Assembly: GCA_019247755.1 (NCBI GenBank)
Contig: JAFBAM010000312.1
Coordinates: 1 to 8,065 of the forward strand
Source: Sphingomonas sp.
GTDB taxonomy: Bacteria; Pseudomonadota; Alphaproteobacteria; Sphingomonadales; Sphingomonadaceae
Direction: 5' to 3'
DNA: 8,065 nt
Numbering within the stretch: the first letter of the stretch is position 1; each line of letters opens with the position of its first letter. Below, piece after piece: positions 6,159 to 8,065 of this stretch. The translations under genes were made by a program, and so were the position numbers. Under the pieces are notes generated by a model. That model saw nothing but the letters and a program-made list of their open reading frames with translations, was not told where the DNA came from and searched no databases.

Positions 6159-6971
6159 GGCGAGCTTTTCGTCGGCGATCATCGCCGGCCAGGCGCGGCG
6201 GAACTTCTGGATCCAAGGCTTCACTGCATCCGGCTGCAGCGGGGCGGAGATGAGGTAGCCTTGCACATAGTCGCACCCAAGCTCGCGCATGATGCGGAGC
6301 TGGTCCAGCGTCTCCACACCCTCCGCGGTCGCAGTCAGGCCAAGGCCATGAGCAAGGTCAGTGACCGCCTGGATGATCAGCCGTGAATCGCGCGAGTTGG
6401 GCACATCAGCCACGAAAGCCTGATCGATCTTCACCTCGGTAAACGGCAGCTGCCGAAGCTGCATCAGGGACGAATATCCGGTTCCGAAGTCGTCGATCGC
6501 GAGCCCGATTCCCTTGATGCGGAAGCGCGTCAGCGCGTCGATAAGCTTCACCAGCGGCTGGGTGGCCCCCTCGGTCAGCTCCAGCACCAGTCGGTCGGTG
6601 GGCACGCCGAGCGCCCGGCACATCCGCTCGACCAGGTCGGGGAAATCCAGGTGCTGGACGCTAAGCGCGGAAATATTGAAGGCGATGCAGGTGTCGAGGC
6701 CCTGGTCGCGCCATTCGAGCCACTGCTTTAGGATCGTACGCAGGCCCCACTGCGTGAGTTCATGGATCAGCCCGTGCTCTTCGGCCAACGGCACGAATTG
6801 CGACGGTTTGACCGGACCCAGTTCCGGATCCTCCCAGCGGACCAGCGCCTCGAGCTGCCTCAGACCTCCGTCGCGCACCGAAACTTTAGGCTGGTAGACC
6901 ATCCGGAGCCGTTGCGAGTCCAACGCCCGCTGCAGGCCATTGATCAATTCCAGCTCGGCTTGTGGGCTCAT
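6111..6971 (-). CDS. Stand-alone EAL domain protein, predicted c-di-GMP phosphodiesterase
   Basis: A 286-residue cytoplasmic protein that is almost entirely one EAL domain (about 9-255); there is no membrane segment, PAS or GGDEF domain. EAL phosphodiesterases cleave cyclic-di-GMP to pGpG, favouring motility over surface attachment. Signature residues are intact: E41-A-L43, N99 in FNIS, ELTE (131-134), D160-D161 in DDFGTGYSSL, K181 in VKID, E217 in EGVE and Q237 in DYVQGY, so activity is expected. The DDFGTG loop that governs dimerisation and activation is also intact. ATG 6971 overlaps the stop of the receiver gene (ATGA) and has no clear ribosome site of its own, so it likely depends on coupling. 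The closest architecture I know is RocR-type REC-EAL, here divided between two genes. The C-terminal tail (about 256-286) lies beyond the domain, and its last 16 codons, stop included, are antisense to the aldehyde dehydrogenase gene. Confidence 0.93.
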   Translation of the reverse strand: MSPQAELELINGLQRALDSQRLRMVYQPKVSVRDGGLRQLEALVRWEDPELGPVKPSQFVPLAEEHGLIHELTQWGLRTILKQWLEWRDQGLDTCIAFNISALSVQHLDFPDLVERMCRALGVPTDRLVLELTEGATQPLVKLIDALTRFRIKGIGLAIDDFGTGYSSLMQLRQLPFTEVKIDQAFVADVPNSRDSRLIIQAVTDLAHGLGLTATAEGVETLDQLRIMRELGCDYVQGYLISAPLQPDAVKPWIQKFRRAWPAMIADEKLALFGDVEANTLGEWQI

Positions 6972-7357
6972 TGGACCAACGTCATCTTGAGTTTGCCGAG
7001 CAGTTCTTCGAGCACATCGAACCGGACGGGCTTCTCAACCGGACCGACCATCTGGAGGCCAAGGGCCTCTCCAAGCCGGAATGCCGACTCGAGGATCCGC
7101 CGGTCGAACCCGCTGACGATGAGGACCGGCCCGCGATACTCCTGCTCCGCTAGGAAGCGCGTCAGCTCGACGCCGTCCATGCCCGGCATGCCGAGGTCGA
7201 GCGCTACCATCTCGGGCCGTTTGGCGATGAATTCATCGCGGAATTGTTCATCGCGGGCGGTGACGATGGGGTCGAAGCCACATGCTGTGGCCGCGTTCGC
7301 CAGGAACTCGGCCAGGGCGGGCTCGTCATCGATCAGCAGCAGTCTAGGCTGCGGCAT
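6968..7357 (-). CDS. Single-domain response regulator (receiver only)
   Basis: A 129-residue protein consisting of one receiver domain with no output domain. Phosphorylation-site features are complete: acidic pair D10-D11 in LLIDDEP, phospho-acceptor D54 in VALDLGMPGMDG, switch residue S82 in LIVSGFD and K109 in VEKPVR. ATG 7357 is chosen because LLLIDDEP then starts at the usual distance. GGGGAG stands 11 bases upstream. An alternative TTG at 7378 would add seven residues. It shares an ATGA overlap with the downstream EAL gene, so the simplest reading is that phosphorylation of this protein controls the EAL enzyme through a protein-protein contact, as the fused receiver does in RocR. A role as an independent phosphate shuttle or CheY-like protein cannot be excluded. 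No cognate histidine kinase is present in the window. Confidence 0.92.
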   Translation of the reverse strand: MPQPRLLLIDDEPALAEFLANAATACGFDPIVTARDEQFRDEFIAKRPEMVALDLGMPGMDGVELTRFLAEQEYRGPVLIVSGFDRRILESAFRLGEALGLQMVGPVEKPVRFDVLEELLGKLKMTLVQ

Positions 7358-7368
7358 CAAACTCGTTT

Positions 7369-7383
7369 CTCCCCGCAACGGGG
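7369..7383 (-). promoter_or_regulatory. Ribosome binding site and overlapping hairpin of the receiver gene
   Basis: On the minus strand GGGGAG (7369-7374) is the likely ribosome site. Its G-run forms one arm of a perfect 5-base-pair hairpin with a 3-base loop (CCCCG-TTG-CGGGG, 7371-7383). If folded, the structure would hide most of the ribosome site, so translation may be limited or regulated. The stem is short and may be coincidental. Confidence 0.4.
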
Positions 7384-7416
7384 CGTAAGCAGCGACAACG
7401 CGTCACACAAGCTTTC

Positions 7417-7432
7417 TCAACGCCTTTTTAAC
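7417..7432 (+). promoter_or_regulatory. Possible CtrA binding site
   Basis: TCAA, seven bases, then TTAAC matches the CtrA consensus TTAA-N7-TTAAC with one mismatch (second base). CtrA is an alphaproteobacterial regulator that often controls motility and c-di-GMP genes, and the site lies centrally between a phosphodiesterase operon and a PilZ gene. A one-mismatch hit is expected about once or twice by chance in 8 kb, so the support comes from its position. Confidence 0.35.
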
Positions 7433-7457
7433 CGCGTTCCCGATAAAGTCCCAATTT

Positions 7458-7472
7458 GGCGCGATATGCGCC
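7458..7472 (+). repeat. Hairpin just upstream of the PilZ ribosome site
   Basis: GGCGC (7458-7462), loop GATAT, GCGCC (7468-7472) is a perfect 5-base-pair inverted repeat. Outer bases CCAA (7451-7454) and TTGG (7475-7478) could extend it with an internal bulge, and that outer arm includes the first two bases of the ribosome site. It could be a leader structure or an operator. Confidence 0.4.
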
Positions 7473-7476
7473 TCTT

Positions 7477-7482
7477 GGAGGG
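7477..7482 (+). promoter_or_regulatory. Ribosome binding site of the PilZ gene
   Basis: GGAGGG lies 11 bases before ATG 7494. It supports that start over internal candidates such as ATG 7635, which would cut off the RxxxR motif of the first PilZ domain. Confidence 0.6.
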
Positions 7483-7493
7483 CTGTTTTCCAC

Positions 7494-8065
7494 ATGATCG
7501 GCGACCTCATCCGGAGGAAGTTCTCAGGCCAGGCTTTCAGCAGCAGCGATGCTGCCTTCGAGTCGACCACCGTCTCGCTCTCGACCGCTGTGCCGCGTCC
7601 GGCAGAGCGTCGTAACGACGAGCGGGTCGCCGCGATGCTCCGCGTCGGAAAGCTCACCGACGCCAATGGCAGTGAGCAGTTGGTGAAGATCAAGAATCTC
7701 TCGGCCGGTGGTGTGATGTTGATCGTGACCAAGGCACCGGCGGTCGGCGACCATGTCGAACTTGAGCTGTCGTCGCAGCGAATTCCGGGCTCGATCATCT
7801 GGATCCGCGAAGAGATGGCTGGGATGAAGTTCGAGCAGAACGTCGACCTTGGCGAGCTACTCGCCGGGCGCAAGCCGCGCCACGGCTTCCGCCCGCGCCC
7901 CCCGCGCCTCGAAATTCCCTGCAAAGCCTCGGTTCGTGTCGGCAAGACTTACTATACGGTCGACGTCCACGATATTTCCCTGGGTGGGATCAAAGTTCAG
8001 CCGATCGAGGAATATTGCGTCGGCAAGAAAGTGATCGTCGTCGTCGAGAGCCTCCGTCCGATCAA
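7494..8065 (+). CDS. Tandem PilZ domain protein, predicted c-di-GMP binding (3' end outside window)
   Basis: Open from ATG 7494 to the window edge: 190 complete codons and no stop. PilZ domains bind c-di-GMP through an arginine motif RxxxR and a D/NxSxxG motif. The first domain (about 38-120) has both: R40-N-D-E-R44 and N68-L-S70-A-G-G73. The second domain (about 130 onward) has D160-I-S162-L-G-G165, but its arginine patch is RPRPPR (133-138), giving RxxR instead of the standard spacing. Its ligand binding is therefore less certain. The first 37 residues are a serine-rich lead-in with no membrane segment or signal peptide. ATG 7494 has a GGAGGG ribosome site. The gene is divergent from the receiver-EAL operon, so it is a plausible effector reading the c-di-GMP pool that the EAL enzyme lowers. 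The target (motility, cellulose or other polysaccharide export) cannot be told. An opposing open frame (7403-7945) is treated as a shadow. Confidence 0.88.
   Translation, partial: MIGDLIRRKFSGQAFSSSDAAFESTTVSLSTAVPRPAERRNDERVAAMLRVGKLTDANGSEQLVKIKNLSAGGVMLIVTKAPAVGDHVELELSSQRIPGSIIWIREEMAGMKFEQNVDLGELLAGRKPRHGFRPRPPRLEIPCKASVRVGKTYYTVDVHDISLGGIKVQPIEEYCVGKKVIVVVESLRPI

Larger units (their letters stand above)
7358..7493. promoter_or_regulatory. Divergent regulatory region, receiver-EAL operon / PilZ gene
   Basis: This 136-base gap separates two divergent starts and must hold both promoters. It includes a relatively AT-rich core (about 7411-7457) with a CtrA-like box (7417-7432), two small hairpins near the ribosome sites, and no clear -35/-10 pair that I can defend. 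Shared control of the two transcripts is plausible from layout alone. Confidence 0.5.

Noticed and set aside
7424..7446. Minus-strand GGAAC ... CGTT resembling an EcfG stress sigma promoter upstream of the receiver gene
   Set aside because: The spacing is 13 bases, while EcfG-type promoters need about 16-17.
7440..7446. CCGATAA resembling a FliA (sigma 28) -10 box upstream of the PilZ gene
   Set aside because: No TAAA-type -35 element at the required spacing of about 15 bases; the nearest, TCAA, is 19 bases away.
7403..7945. 180-residue minus-strand frame in the right-hand part
   Set aside because: The plus-strand frame encodes two PilZ domains with clear motifs and a ribosome site. The minus frame has no domain and would cross the divergent promoter gap.
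1..8065. tRNA, rRNA, CRISPR, insertion-sequence ends or prophage genes
   Set aside because: No cloverleaf-like stretch, regularly spaced repeats, transposase or integrase motifs, or terminal repeats with target duplications were seen on either strand.

Overview
The window is a GC-rich, gene-dense stretch of bacterial chromosome. The gene families, the GC content (about 62% in sampled lines), the start-stop overlaps and the two-component/c-di-GMP genes all fit an alphaproteobacterium. A sphingomonad is my best guess, from remembered likeness of several proteins, not from a search. There is no RNA gene, insertion sequence, CRISPR array or phage gene. Nearly every base is coding, and the longest gene-free stretch is about 136 bases.

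Region 1 (1-1970, + strand) holds capsule genes: the C-terminal half of a KpsC-type Kdo transferase, cut by the window edge, then a complete KpsS-type Kdo transferase overlapping it by 4 bases (GTGA). In Kps systems the two enzymes build the poly-Kdo linker on lyso-phosphatidylglycerol that anchors an exported capsule. Region 2 (1959-3446, - strand) holds a GT4-type glycosyltransferase that runs tail to tail into kpsS with a 12-base overlap, preceded by a small glutaredoxin with a single-cysteine CPYG site. The glycosyltransferase probably serves the same surface polysaccharide.

Region 3 (3544-6158, + strand) is a two-gene metabolic operon: a YbdL/KAT-like class I aminotransferase and, with a 4-base ATGA overlap, an ALDH7-family aldehyde dehydrogenase (AmaB/antiquitin type). 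ALDH7 makes alpha-aminoadipate from aminoadipate semialdehyde/piperideine-6-carboxylate, and KAT-like enzymes can transaminate alpha-aminoadipate. The pair may therefore carry out two consecutive steps of lysine (pipecolate) breakdown; this is inference.

Region 4 (6111-8065) is a cyclic-di-GMP module. A stand-alone receiver protein and a stand-alone EAL phosphodiesterase sit in a - strand operon (ATGA overlap). The EAL gene runs 48 bases into the 3' end of the aldehyde dehydrogenase gene. Divergent from them, across a 136-base gap, lies a tandem-PilZ protein cut by the right edge. Receiver plus EAL looks like a two-gene version of RocR-type REC-EAL regulators, and the PilZ protein is a plausible effector. 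The shared gap carries a one-mismatch CtrA-like box and small hairpins close to both ribosome binding sites.

I see no clear case for an entirely new system. The most interesting leads are the split REC/EAL + tandem-PilZ locus with its possible CtrA site, and the aminotransferase-ALDH7 pair.
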